Positions 1 to 53,770 of a stretch of DNA of 64,000 nt are shown piece by piece. Under the pieces are notes generated by a model. That model had not been told where the DNA came from. It saw nothing but the letters and a program-made list of their open reading frames with translations, and searched no databases. Each line of letters opens with the position of its first letter. Position 1 is the stretch's first letter. Source of the DNA: Eleginops maclovinus (Eukaryota; Chordata; Actinopteri; Perciformes; Eleginopidae); contig NC_086360.1 of assembly GCF_036324505.1 (NCBI RefSeq), positions 9,220,293 to 9,284,292 of the forward strand, given 5' to 3'. The position numbers and the translations under genes were made by a program.

Positions 1-2544
1 CGACCAATTAAGTCAAAAGATATTTGATTCTAAAATGTGATGATTGTCAACATAAAATATTATTTAGTAAGTCCAGAAAGTTGTAGTTTATCATTGAAAG
101 TTGTTGACACATGCAAAATTTGGTTGAACATATTTCCGTGTTACGTCTTACAGTGCAACAGTTTTAGGAAAGACAATTTCTTGACCAGCAGTTGTTCAAT
201 TCAAATTGGATTGAAATTGTATTTGTCTACTTTGTTTGTATTTTTTTTCAGTAGGACAGGAGTTTACCTTTGGTGATTCAGGATGTCGCCTTTGGGGATT
301 GATGACTCAGCGTTCTAATAAAGCAGATACCCTGAGTTATTCGTCATTCATATTACATTTTACAACCATTTTTTTAATTTGTAATTTCATTCGTTAGTTA
401 TGCCTTTTTTTATTTTAATGAATGTAGCTAGAGCTGACTGGCTATTGGGGGTATTGACATTTCCCTTATTTTTGTGCTGAACTGCGATTTGTCAACTGGT
501 TCTCATGGCTGAAAAACCCATCAATGGATCCAACATAAGACGATTTAAGTTGGTGAGCAAATCTGGGATGTGGGAGATGGTTCAGAGGTCTGTAAACAAG
601 ACCTAAGGCTAATCTGCCAGTAGCAGAACTGCCATTGCTATGGTTACCTGCAGTCGGAAATACCTGTGCAATGGTATAGAACAGGGATTATACTGTTGCT
701 TGAGCCACCCAATATAGGATTGGACAGACATCTGAAAACCTATCTGTATGATGTGTTATACACTTGCATTTAAAAGTCTTTATTTAGTTTTTTTCTTCAT
801 GGTTGTCCATATAAAACAAGTAGATAGGCGACAGCTACAGCCAAACAGCAGCACAAAGAGCAAACAAGTCTTACATTTAACGCAGGAACTCTCAGCTCAT
901 GAGTCTAAAATGACTCCTAATTGGTGCAAGGGTTTGTACATTTGTATCGCCTTTTATTTTCCTGAAAATGTGCTCTCTGTAAATTCAGATTGTGTGAAAT
1001 TGTTGTATCTGCTCCCCAAGACAACCAACTAGGATACAGCTCTTCCTTTTCACCGAGACACACACATCGTCACATTAGCCGGCGACCTCTGACCCCGGAG
1101 GATTATTTGTTCCACATGCTCTACTGCTTGGGACATTCATTAAGTAGTTAAGTGTACTGCACAAAGCCCTGTATGTAAGAGCAGTAAGATAATGTATCTG
1201 TTTGAGCAGCTGCCAGTGGTACCTTTTAAGAACTGCTGTTTGGGATGAGGCGGGATTTATTGGGATTTATATTATTCTTTATAATTCTATTTGTGTAAAA
1301 TCATCTGTTGTGTTGATTCGTTAGCTTAGAAGGAGCTAATATCTACTTTGGGAGCTGAGTCCATCTCTCTACTTCTTCTGCTCAGAAGGAAAAAACAAAC
1401 ACTGTCCCTAGATAGGATCTCTTTCATTATAACGGCAACCTCTAGGACTGAAAAATGAAGCCCATGTGAAGGTGCTTTACACTTATATATGTATGTTGGA
1501 TTCAACCGGCTGCAAAAGCTAGTCAGCTTGTATAGAAATCAATGGAAAAATTAGCCTACTTCTCCCTTGATTTATTATCACTTTTAACATTTTCTGTAAT
1601 GGGTTAATGGTCTCATTTGAAGGTCTTCTTTAGTACAGCATGTTGTTAATTTGGAAATGATGATTCCTCTCAGAGTAAATCAGACAATAAAGTATGCTTA
1701 AGGGTGCGGCTATGTTCGGATTGACAGGTCGCTACCACATTATGTGGTTTAGGTGATCACCTTGTTTCCTTCTTAGAACTGTTCCTTTTCAAAATGTGTT
1801 TTAAGTCTCTGACATTCTTTAAAGGAAAGGGAGAGTAGAGGGGTATTTTGTTGATAGATATCCCTGAATCCCTTTTGAGGGAAATGTGGGTGTATATCTT
1901 CTTTTCTCTGCGGACCAAAGCTCATCCATGTTAATCAGGGCTTTTGCACCTTTGCCATTAATGGCAAGTCAGGTGAGGGGTGATGTCAACACCGGGCCCC
2001 TTAAAAGCCAGACGTTTCCAACACTCCCCCCCATCCATCTACCCATCTATCTGCAGTAATGAGTACTCATCCTGGCCTCCACCGACGGCCCAGAAATTGG
2101 AGTCATGATTATGAATTTATATGAGTGTTTAGGAGTGGTGGTTAGCCCAAATGCCACTGTTGCCAGTGGAGAATGGATTTATTAGGCTGATGGTTTTTCT
2201 GTGTTAATTTGTGAACAAGTGGGAGCTGCGTGGGGCAGATAACTGGATTTGAGTGGGTGGTTAGAAGTAATCTGTAATTTCTGTGTAATTTTTATCAAAA
2301 AGGATGGAAAAAAAGGATCTACGAGAAAGAAACAAGCATTATACATGAACGATTTATAGCATGTACACTGCGCTCAAAGCATTTAAGTAAATTTTATGGA
2401 AATCTTGTTTTGCTTTTGATTTAATTATATGAGTCCTAAGTTTCCCAGCACAATCATTAAAGTTCCATTTCTATCTGTTTTATGGGAAGGTCAAAGTTTG
2501 AAGTGTGATAAATCATTTTTAACATCAATCCGACAAAGACCAAG

Positions 2545-4530
2545 CAAACTAAAACCCGCTGTAGTATGACTGTTTCAGTGTCCAACAACCTCTCAAATGT
2601 AGTTATTACCATTGTTTATCATTCAGGCTGTCCATCTGATGTTATGGTCGAGACAGATTACATCTGCTCCTGGTTCCATATTGTCCCTGACCCCTTCTTC
2701 TTTTTAAGCACCCTGTCACTTACTGCTTCAAAACTACCATTTAACCCATACAGCTGTGGGCCACACAGCTCTTATCGCCTCCAATGCTTTAATACTTGGA
2801 TTAGATAGTTAAAGGTTTGAGCTATGGTTTCATTTTGACTGAATTGAAAAAAAATTTATTCAATTTGATGCTGAGGAAAATACTGACCTTCTGGCAACAC
2901 GTGATGGACAAGAGGTAATCTAGAAGATGATAAAACGTCATCACTTAAAATACAAATATGGAGGATTTTTTCACCTGTACCTTTCATGTACATGACCTGA
3001 ATTTTAGAGTTGCAAAACAATTCAGTTAAGATTAAGAAGATAAATGGTTCCCTCTTTATATATAGATATACAGAAAGACAGACGATTCAGACAATTTAAA
3101 TAAAACTATCTTAATCCCCGCTGTGGAAGTAAAAAACGATCTGTACAAAAGGAGCTTTTCATGTTACCAATGCATATGTATCAACTCTGTAGAACTCATA
3201 GAGAAAAAGGGAGGACAGAAGTCGTTCTGAGCTTCTGGCATTTATTCCTATTCTAATTTTCTTAATCTTGCTCTCAGAGGGAGACTTTGCTTCAACCCTA
3301 TTAAAGGCAGCCATCTGACAAATGATGCCAATAAGATGCATATAATACCCACTTTGGCTGCGTTTTTTTCAACAATAGCCACTTGCATTTCAATTTTCCT
3401 TTTACTCGAGTTCCCATTTGTAATGCATTCATGATTTTTTATAGTAGACATATACTGTATGGATAGATACTGCATATGTCACATATCCCAAGATCAACTA
3501 AGCAGTGACTCCACTTGGACGGAAGATGAAACTGACCATGCTGTTTAACAAACTGACACAAATATGCCATATTTTAATAGCCCCGAATACATTTTTTCAT
3601 GCAGATGGCTTTGTTTCCTTGGGCTCTGCTGTAACAAACACAATTGCTATTAGAGTTCAAGTTCAATTCACACACTGGCTGTTACTCACTTGACAACTCA
3701 CTGTGTTTGCAAATTAAGAATAGAGATGAATGCAGGAATAGACACTAATAATTAAAAATAATAGTGGCTAGTAGCCACTGGTGGCTAGTATAGTATAATA
3801 TTGATTATGTAATACAATATAGAAAAGGCAACTACCCTTTAGTACCCTGCCCTGTTAGCGTATCAGCTCCCACTCTGCCTGGTATTTCTACAGTACCATA
3901 ACAAACTAAAACCCACCATTGTATAACTACTGCACTGACTACCCTCAAAGTGAGTTATAACAGCGTTCATCATTCAAACCATCAAAGGAATCTGTCTCTC
4001 TGATAGTAAAGTCAACCGATAACATCTGCTCCTGGCTCCACACCGTCCCTGACCCCTTCTCTTCTTTAGGCACCCTGGCATTTACTGCTTCCAAACTACA
4101 AATTAACCCATACAGCTGCTGCGCAGATGTTGTTTGCTTCCAATGCTGTTTCATTCTGTTTGTCACGGATAAGCAGTAATGCTATTGAGACATGCACTTT
4201 CATTCTCAAAAAAGTCCTGAAAGAACTTTTTATGGTCACTGGCCATGGTTATTGTCAGACTCTGAAATATTCTTTATTTCTATTCATCACTGACAATTCA
4301 GCAGCATATTTCTACAGTACCATACCAAACTACAGCACATCCTAATATGACGGTTTGACTGTCCAACTTCTTACTGAGTTAATCCAACGTTCATCATTCA
4401 AACCATCAAATAAAGGCTGTCTCTCTGATCTTAAGCTTAACATCTGCTCCTGGTTCAAGGTGGTCTCTGGTCCCTTCTTCTTTTCACCCTGTTACTAACT
4501 GCTTCAAAATCACAAGTTAACACATGTTTG
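2545..4530 (+). repeat. three diverged copies of a roughly 220-bp repeat
   Basis: Copies lie at about 2545-2757, 3883-4120 and 4307-4530, all in the same orientation. Shared landmarks in order: an AAACTA(A)AACCC-like start, TTCATCATTCA, the core ACATCTGCTCCTGG, CCCCTTCTTCTTT or variant, ACTGCTTC(A/C)AAA and (T)TAACCCATACAGCTG. Copies 2 and 3 also share TATTTCTACAGTACCATA upstream and lie about 424 bp apart. Whether this is a local duplication or three insertions of a dispersed element is unclear. Confidence 0.75.
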
Positions 4531-5723
4531 CGCCCAGTGGAGCTTTAAGGTACACTCAAATACGTGTGTCTGTATGTAACATATTTTGGAAAATATTGAA
4601 TTTCAAGAGCTTTCAGAGGATTTGGACATGAGTAATTGCTGAGTTGTTATCCAAAGCCAAGCTATCAATTAATACAGATTATTGCATGGAGCCACAGAAT
4701 ATTTCTCGAGACAATGAATTATCACCTGGAGGTGGAGATGGATGAGTTACAGTACAGGTGGCAAGAAAAAAGGTGCTTGTAGATATTGTGTGTTTTAAAA
4801 AAAAATTAGACTTTCTAATGCTCAAACCTGAAACAAAATATCATGTATATATCATGTGTGGACAAAACATGTGTTCTATAATACAATTTCAAGAGTCATC
4901 TAATATCATAGATTCACAACAAAAAAAGGTTTTAATTGAAAATGCTTAAACATCAATCTAGACACAGCCCAATCCAATCGGACTGAAAGGCAAAGATGCT
5001 TTCTCCCATCTCCATGATGACACATCTCTTGTCTCTTTTACAGCCCTCAGATCACAGGTGTTATATCCAGAAGAAATTGTGTGTATATTGCATTACATGT
5101 CCTCTGAAATTCATCTTGTGTCTGAAGCAAACTCACATGCAAGGGAAGAAAAATCCAATAATATTCAATCCGGATGCCGTGTGTAATTCATTGCACACTA
5201 TGCTGTTTCTGACAAACAAAAACAGATTGCCATTTTTAGAACAGTTCTTGAAGTGAGTTCTTTAACCCTACCAACACTTTTGGAACCCTAAAATCTTCTA
5301 TTAGATTGCGAGACCTGATCTCCCCCAAACAATAACATAGTAATCTTCAAACTGGTTAACTCTCCACTGATATACACTGTTGAAAATTAGCATTTCATCC
5401 ATGGTCTTAGGGCATACCTGTCAACAAAGATCGTGGGTCGAATACTGGCAAGCTTTTGGCTAGTGGATTGTGTAAGTTTTAATTGTAGCAAGCAAATGAA
5501 TGCAGTGAAGGAGGGCAGATTTCCTTTTTTTGGTATCTGATGCTTATGTACAGCATGTTAATTATTGACTGTCTAGTTGTCCTTATTTTTACCTTGATGT
5601 ATTTTACGTCCACTGAACTTCAGCCATTATTCAGAATAGTTTTACTTTCCTTCCCTTAAATGTGTTTGGTAATAATCTCTGATTTTGACACACCTTGAAC
5701 ATTGGTGCATCCCAACCAAAACC

Positions 5724-6033
5724 AAAAGGCTCTATTATGCTTTTGGGGTTGTCCCTTTCCTGTAGTGTGTTGTGTAGGTTTTTGTCGCATGTAAATGGTC
5801 TGCAAAGGCTGAAATCCCAAAGTTCCCTCCAGAGGGAGTTTCTCTCCTACATACTCCCCCTTGCCTGAAACGCCTCCATTCAACTCCTTTCTTTACTTCT
5901 GTAACATAATGACCTCACTAAGTAACACTCGCGCTCAAACACATTGTACGTGATCAGAGCAGGGCTCTGGTTTCAGACAATTCAGACAAAATACAATTAT
6001 GAAACCTGAAATTAGATAAAAGAGCCCCTTTAA
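5724..6033 (+). repeat. small dispersed repeat, copy A
   Basis: It begins AAAAGGCTCTATTATGCTTTTGGG and ends AGATAAAAGAGCCCCTTT, an imperfect inverted pair, with CCCTTTCCTGTAGT, AATCCCAAA and TTTCTCTCCTACATACTC-type segments between. A second copy is at 14960-15172. This pattern suggests a non-autonomous DNA element; the family is not assigned. Confidence 0.65.
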
Positions 6034-9000
6034 ATATGAGCAACATTTCAAAATAGGGATGCAGTTAACATGAATTATTATTGAATTGGACAATTTTCTG
6101 TTAATAAAACTGCCTAGACAATAATGGGAAACCAGTCAAGTGCATTTAAGGTATTTTATCAGAAATAAACAAAAGAGAATGGAGGATGGAGAGTAAGCAC
6201 CAGAAGTTAGTGGAATCTCTCGATGGTTGTATGTACAAGAATTATTAGCACCAACATTTTCAACAAAACTGAAACGGAGGAAGGGACAGACCAGGGGAAG
6301 GAGCTGACGTCTGTAAACTTGGAGGCCTAAACAGGTGTCACCAAATTACTTTAATGACCCTCCAGACCACAAGCACCTGCAAGAGGAGACAGTTGAGGCC
6401 AGTTTGGGCAGAAAGTGAGGGGTCGTAACAATCTGGACCAAAGTAGATGACCCTCCGTTTGACAGGCAGACATCCCTAGAGCCACTCCACTATGGCGGTG
6501 GGCTATGGTCAAGCCCCTCAGAGTTTCCTACAACCATGAGAAAAAATGAGTTTCCTTTTTCAACAGTTCTCATTCAAATCAGCATTTTTCATATTTGAGA
6601 AGCTAGAATGAATTAGGATTTGGACAGTAAGGACATTGACTTTAAGTATTTATCAGTTATCAACAATTGAATAGTTATATTATATAATAGTTCACTGGAA
6701 AAGTGCTTCCCAGGTCCGGTTTTGCAAATCCATACCCCTTACCCACCATTATATCCAAGTAAAACCCAGACCTAATCGGACCGGTTAAGATCCATTATTA
6801 AACACATTTACATTTGAACTTCTCTTAAGGTGTTTTTAACTTCAGCTTTTGTGTTATTGTGGTTATATAAATGTAATTTATGTTGCTGTTAGATTGCTGC
6901 TAGATTGCCTCGTTAATACAGTGGTTTTATTTTGTGCACAGCAAGCCGGAAACAAAACAGTGTGACTGCACCCAAAATGTTGTTTTTAAAAGGCTTGAAG
7001 CTAACAAATATTGATTCATGTAATATTTTATTAGACACAAGTATGTTGTGAATTTTGGAAATTATTGTCTCTTCAATCTCTGTAATCTTGAGCTTTGGAC
7101 AGAGGACTGATAAGTACAGTGTGTTTCTGATAGAAAAAGTGGAACATTGTTATGAAATACGGCCGATAATATTAGTTCATTTAGATTTAAAAAAAATAGT
7201 GTTCAGTCATTGTCATTGCTAATTTCACCTGAAAAAAATCAACATATTTTTGTTCCCTCTCACATGTAGTTTTTTTCCTGTGCCCACATCATGAATTCAA
7301 ATAAACTGATTGTTGCAAACATAAAAATGTGGAAGGAAAACATTAACCACATTTTATACCAACAGCAACACTACTGTAACATTGCTCATGGCTTACAATG
7401 GGAGCATCATTTTGCACTGAAACTATTTTAAACAGACAGCTGCAATGCCTATGTGCCTTGACACACATTGCCGAAGATCTACTAAAAAGACAACATGTCA
7501 CCGTACACCTTCCTGTCAACGTATAACTCCTCTGTCGCTGCTCTCCAGTCCCCAACCACTGGTCTCACTTCTCATCTGCTCATCGGCTTCACTGCCTCTG
7601 CTCTGTCGATCTCATTTTCTGTCTCACACATAGCTCATTGCTTTAGCCTTTCTTTTTTTCTTTCTGATTTCCCGGCATTGGATGTCTCCCTATCTTCCAT
7701 AGGCATCATGTTCAGCTTTTAATATACATCCTGATGATTCGCCTCCACGCTGAGAGTTTCGTGCATTCCCTGGTGCTCTGACACCCAACCATATCTGAGT
7801 GCGAGACTCTCAAAGAGGAGAATTTTAAAAAATGTTTTGTTCTTGTGTGATGTTATCATTCAACCATCTCGACTGGTGATCAGAAGATGTCGTCTTAATG
7901 TTATATCACACCTACAGACTTGGTTTGACAGACACGCCCCTCTGTGCCAATAAAAAACTTGCAGGAACAAACATGCTTTTAATTTCGTGCTGACGTACGA
8001 AACAGCAGCGTCTCGTGGTTCTTGGAAGATCTTGGTTGGTTCAGTGACTATTGACCGTTCATGGTCCATACATAGCCCCCTCCGAGAAACAAATGTTACA
8101 TTTCGATTAAACAATTAAGCAGGCAAGTAAGACTCAGTGAATGCTCAGCATTTACATGATACTGTATGTTTGTTTTCGTTGTCCTTTACGCAAACCAAGT
8201 GACAAACATCTTCAAATTCAAGTTTAAAGAATATGAAATGCAGCGTTTTGTAATGAACAAAAGGGAATTGTTTGGTTTGTTTCACTTGCTGAGCAATGGA
8301 AATACATTCCTTTAAGATTAAGTTTGTCATTGCTCGGCTGTAATGTCTTTGGAAAAATAAAAAGTACCTTGGGTTACTGACTGTCAGCTTTTATTAAACT
8401 CGGGTTGAAACAGCAGACTTCTGAAAGCTAGACCACCTGCTTTGGGTGAAACTGCTCAAAGGGCTCACAGGTATTCTCTGTTGAAATCATTATTCTAGCC
8501 ACCTTTATTTAATTTCCCACAAACTTTATTAAAGCAGCTGAGAGCATTGGCTGCCAGACATATTATTCCAAAGGTCCATTTGCATAAAACTCAACTGCGC
8601 TATTCTGGCCATATTGGTCTCGGTAGAGCACTCTGCATTTTTACTGACGTAAAAACTGGGGCTATGTAGATGGTGTCACGCAAGTAATGTTACTCTTATA
8701 GATGGAGACCAGTGTTAATTAGACAGAACTGGAATGCTTTGCCGTTTCAAAGCACCACTATAGAGCCATTTGGATGCTGAGCAACTTTTAGCTTGTTAGG
8801 CCAGACTTGTATGACAGAATATGTATGACCCAGCTTTTTAGAAATCCTCTTGATATGTCAGAAAGGAAAGGAAATATGTCATTTGAAAGATTGCTGCTCT
8901 CCCATGTCCTTGATCAATATGGAACTTTTACTTGAAGGTGTCTCTGTAATTAGTGTCTCTGCAAGTGAGGGGCAAGTGGATGTGGAGGGAGGGAGTGGGC

Positions 9001-11183
9001 GGATTAATGCATGGACGTGTGTGCATGAATGTCACATTTTTCATCCTTGTTCACAGATTATAAAGTGAAAATCTGATCCTTCAAAAATAAGAAACCTCTG
9101 AAAAAAGTTAACACACAGATTTGATCCCACCTCATGTGCTTCGGTATACCTCCCTGCCCGTACTACATGGAGCATGATTCCCATGAATCCCTCTGACATA
9201 GCTGATGACAAAATCCAACCTTCACAGATCATTTGCATGCAAAACAAAAGCTATCGTCTACAAACTGCGCGCCCCTGAATTAACGCTTGATGTTATGCAA
9301 ATGTAAGAATGCATGTTCAATCAATTCACGAAAGACACATTAAACTTCAATGATTGTAGAGAAAACTAAATATTAGGATATAACAGGAAGGAAGAAAATC
9401 AGCAAGTTGTAAGGATGACAAGTTAATTAAATTAATTTAATCACTACTATAGGTACAGGAAATGCCTAAATCATACGTAAAAAAATTACCCCACGGGGGT
9501 AAGATATTCGAATGCTTCCTGAAATGACTGAAATATGCAGTGATTTCCATCTGTGAGGATTGTGATGTACACTCATAGAGTAGATCAAAAGGCAACTCTA
9601 CTATTCACACCTTAACTGATTTCCCTTAACACTTGACAAGTCACCCACCTCCCTCTTCTTCTATCTTCAGTATCGTGCATTCTAGTTACTCTTCCTTCAA
9701 CTTTTCATATGCAGAGTAGAAAAAGGGTATCTGAATAGATGTGTTAGCAACTGTGGAGTTGACAGTCACCAACTCCGCCCACATGCCTTCACAGACAGCC
9801 GTCTTCAAAACCAATTTTGGGAATCCTCTCCCTTCCCTCTACGTTCATTATCGCTTTCCCCTCACTGAACATCTACAACGCATTCGGGTATAGGATAAAA
9901 GGCGTGCACACAGGGAGATGAATGGTTTGATTTTGATTCAAATTGCATAAAGTGGACTAATCGGAATAGCTGACAAAAGCTCTATGACGAAGAAGTGATA
10001 ACCTGCAGGCTGCTTCCTTATTGCAGGAGATTGGAGTGAAGTGCCAGGCTGGTTTACAGGTCTAATTGCATGAGTCAGTATGGAGACTGAGAGACTGACA
10101 TAGGAGGAAAAGTTCCTTTGGGATTAAACCCCAAGTTAATGAGAAGTCATGACTCACAGCTTTATGTTTTTTTTTATTTTTTTACTTTTCATAATTCAGC
10201 TATTTTTTTATACTTTTTTCATATAAGCCTGCTTTTATCTGCATTGTTTATTTTCCCTTTCTTTCTGGTTCTTCTCTACTGCTTTTCCTTCACTAGTTTC
10301 CTGTAACACTGATAGTTTTATTTTATGGATACATTTCAAGCTGGAACTTCTAATTCCCAAACCCCCTTAAGAAAGAAAACCAATCCATGGATTTTTGTCT
10401 TTTTGAGTTCCCTGGCTCCTCTGAGCCTCATTGGTGTTTTACTAACAGGTATAAGCTTGTTGATGTCAAAGAATTCACAATTACACACAGCATTCTCATT
10501 CACCCTGAAGGTCTGGTTTTAGTTGTCATTACCTAAGGCCGCATGACAGATCCTTGAAAACCAATAACACTCACCAAAATAAATCGCTGTCACCTGAAAA
10601 CAAATCTTTAGTTTAGACTTGTCTGAAATATGATTTAGAGCTTATATATTTGCTCCCTTCAGATGAGTAAAAGGATACAAATTATCAATGTGGGTACTGT
10701 GAAATTGATGAATATCATGAATACTAAGCTACTGTTAAATTCATTCTAGCTAATTATACCGCTTACACTACAGCTATAATTCCATCAACTGTACTATCAG
10801 CAGTTCTGCATCAGATTTCTTATGAGCATGTGTTTAAGGGATGTCGCTTTGACTCTCCGTCTGTTGTTGTGTCTCAACCAATTAGATGGTTTGCTTTGTT
10901 ATTTTCCTCTGTAATACTTTAAGCTAGTAGGTGTTAGCATGCTAACTTTCTAGATAATAATAACATTGTAAACATTATACCTGCTTAGTACAGATAGATA
11001 CAGGTGCATACATACAGCTTTACAAAGCTGGCCATCCGTAGTTTAAGTGACATTAAATTATCAGCAACAAACTAAATTACAAATAAGTCCAAGACATTTT
11101 AAAAGAAATTTTGAATATTTTAGAATCGAGTGTGTCTTCTTTCTTGCCTGATGCCTGTAGGTATGTAGTCACTTTATTAAAAT

Positions 11184-11712
11184 CAGGGTTTTGTTTAAAA
11201 CAGGTAACAGGGGTGCTACGCCCTCTTACTTTTGGCGCGCGCCCTCATACCAAAATGCAGATTTTCCACGTAAAGTTTTAACCTAATGCCAGAAAACAAT
11301 AGTTCTGTTCATCAAATATTGTGTAATTACTCCAAAAATATGAAAATCATATCAAATAATGTATGTCAGATTTTTTTTTTTTTTTACAGAGCTCAGAATA
11401 AATAGGAGGTCTGGTCGGTCTACCAGTGGACAGGTGGCAGGCAGCATCAGGCTTAAATCATTTAAACTGTGATTTCTGAATTAGGTCATTTCTACAGTCC
11501 TTTTCTCTGTAGAGGAAGTAAAGAAACCGTAACTCAGGATTTATTTGTGGTCTCAGGTGTTATATATGACTCAGCATCTTTAGGACATAAAGAAACCATT
11601 ATTTTCCGCTTCGCTCTAATGCAATATTTTCATCGTACAGTGGGCGGGGCTGTTATTGTGGCCTGAAGTGACGTTAACGCCCTCGTACTATATTTTTCTA
11701 GAAAAAAACCTG
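11184..11712. mobile_element. possible non-autonomous DNA transposon
   Basis: The outer ends are CAGGGTTTTGTTT on the left and, reading inward from the right, CAGGTTTTTTTC. Both are followed by ACGCCCTC/AACGCCCTC-type sequence further in. A poly-T run lies inside. No target duplication is visible. Limits and nature are uncertain. Confidence 0.3.
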
Positions 11713-11816
11713 AACATGATACCTAGACTGGCACACTATCAATATCACTTAATCCCATAATTATGTTGTTGGAATGGATTTTGAGTACTTCAGCTCTACT
11801 CAATGAAACATTTGAA

Positions 11817-12386
11817 GGCCGGTAGGATAATAAAGAACCCCCATCACTCCAGCAACAATCTGTTCTGTCTGCTGCCGTCTGGCAGACGGTACCGCAGCAT
11901 CCGGACCAAGACCACCAGACTCAGGGACAGTTTTATACCACAGGCTATAAGACTGCTGAACTCCTGAGCTGTGTGAATGTCTACTCGCATCTGTTTATAG
12001 TACACACATACATATATATATATATACATATATATTATACACATCTGCCATACATATCTGTTTATAGTACACATATCTATATATTATACATATCTGCCAT
12101 ATACATCTGCTATACCTAATATATGCATCTGTCCATACCTCTTCATTCAACAGTGTAAAGTATTTAAATACTCTCAATGTATTCCACATGTGTATATATT
12201 TCACATCCTCAAATCTTTATTGTTGATATTGTAAATATTCTTCTCTCTTTTTCACTATTTTATTTATCTTATTTGCACCATGTATGTTGAGTTGTTGGAG
12301 GAGCATGGGACATAAGATTTTCATTGCCAACATATACGTTGTATATGCTGTGCATATGACCAATAAAACCTTGAAACCTTGAAATT
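11817..12386 (+). mobile_element. truncated LINE 3' end, sense to ksr2
   Basis: The + strand reads RIIKNPHHSSNNLF, LLPSGRRYRSIRTKTTRLRD and AIRLLNS then stop: the C-terminus of a LINE ORF2. It is followed by an AT-rich 3' part with local tandem duplication (ATCTGTTTATAGTACACA twice) and a tail of AATAAAACCTTGAAACCTTGAAA. The clade is probably in the L2/CR1/Rex1 group but is not proven. A related copy is on the other strand at 32854-33385. Confidence 0.75.
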
Positions 12387-12448
12387 TGTATGTGTGCAAC
12401 CTATATCCCTCTGAATTGTATCTACTTTTCTTGTCTTATTTCCTTCAG

Positions 12449-53568
<41,120 letters not shown>

Positions 53569-53770
53569 CGGATGCATCGATGGGACTGTGTCTTTGCGAG
53601 AAGCTCGTCCTCAGCTCTGCTCACATCTGCTCCACCGCCCACCCGCCCGCCTGCCCAACCACCCACCCTCTTTTGCCCCACCTTGCTTCCACAATCCCCA
53701 CCTTTCCTGCTCTTTCTTTTTGCTCCAGCTCTGATACATACATGTACATCTAATGCCTGATTGGACCCTT
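53569..53770 (+). other. ksr2: start of ksr2 3' UTR after the terminal exon stop
   Basis: The bases after the TAA are much less AT-rich than the surroundings and very pyrimidine-rich (CCACC/CCGCC runs near 53630-53700). This would be the proximal 3' UTR if the terminal exon is used. The distal end is unknown. Candidate AATAAA hexamers in the right-hand part of the window include 54826, 58632 and 60464. The open frames on both strands here are low-complexity shadows. Confidence 0.5.

Larger units (their letters stand above)
1..12448 (+). other. ksr2: upstream ksr2 intron (no exon recognised)
   Basis: I looked for the preceding KSR2 exons (proline-rich TPP segments, SAM-like domain) and found none, so these bases are most likely part of a very large intron. 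The stretch is AT-rich. It contains three diverged copies of a repeat (2545-4530), a small repeat at 5724-6033, a possible DNA element near 11184-11712 and a LINE 3' end at 11817-12386. The open frames here have no recognisable product. Confidence 0.6.
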
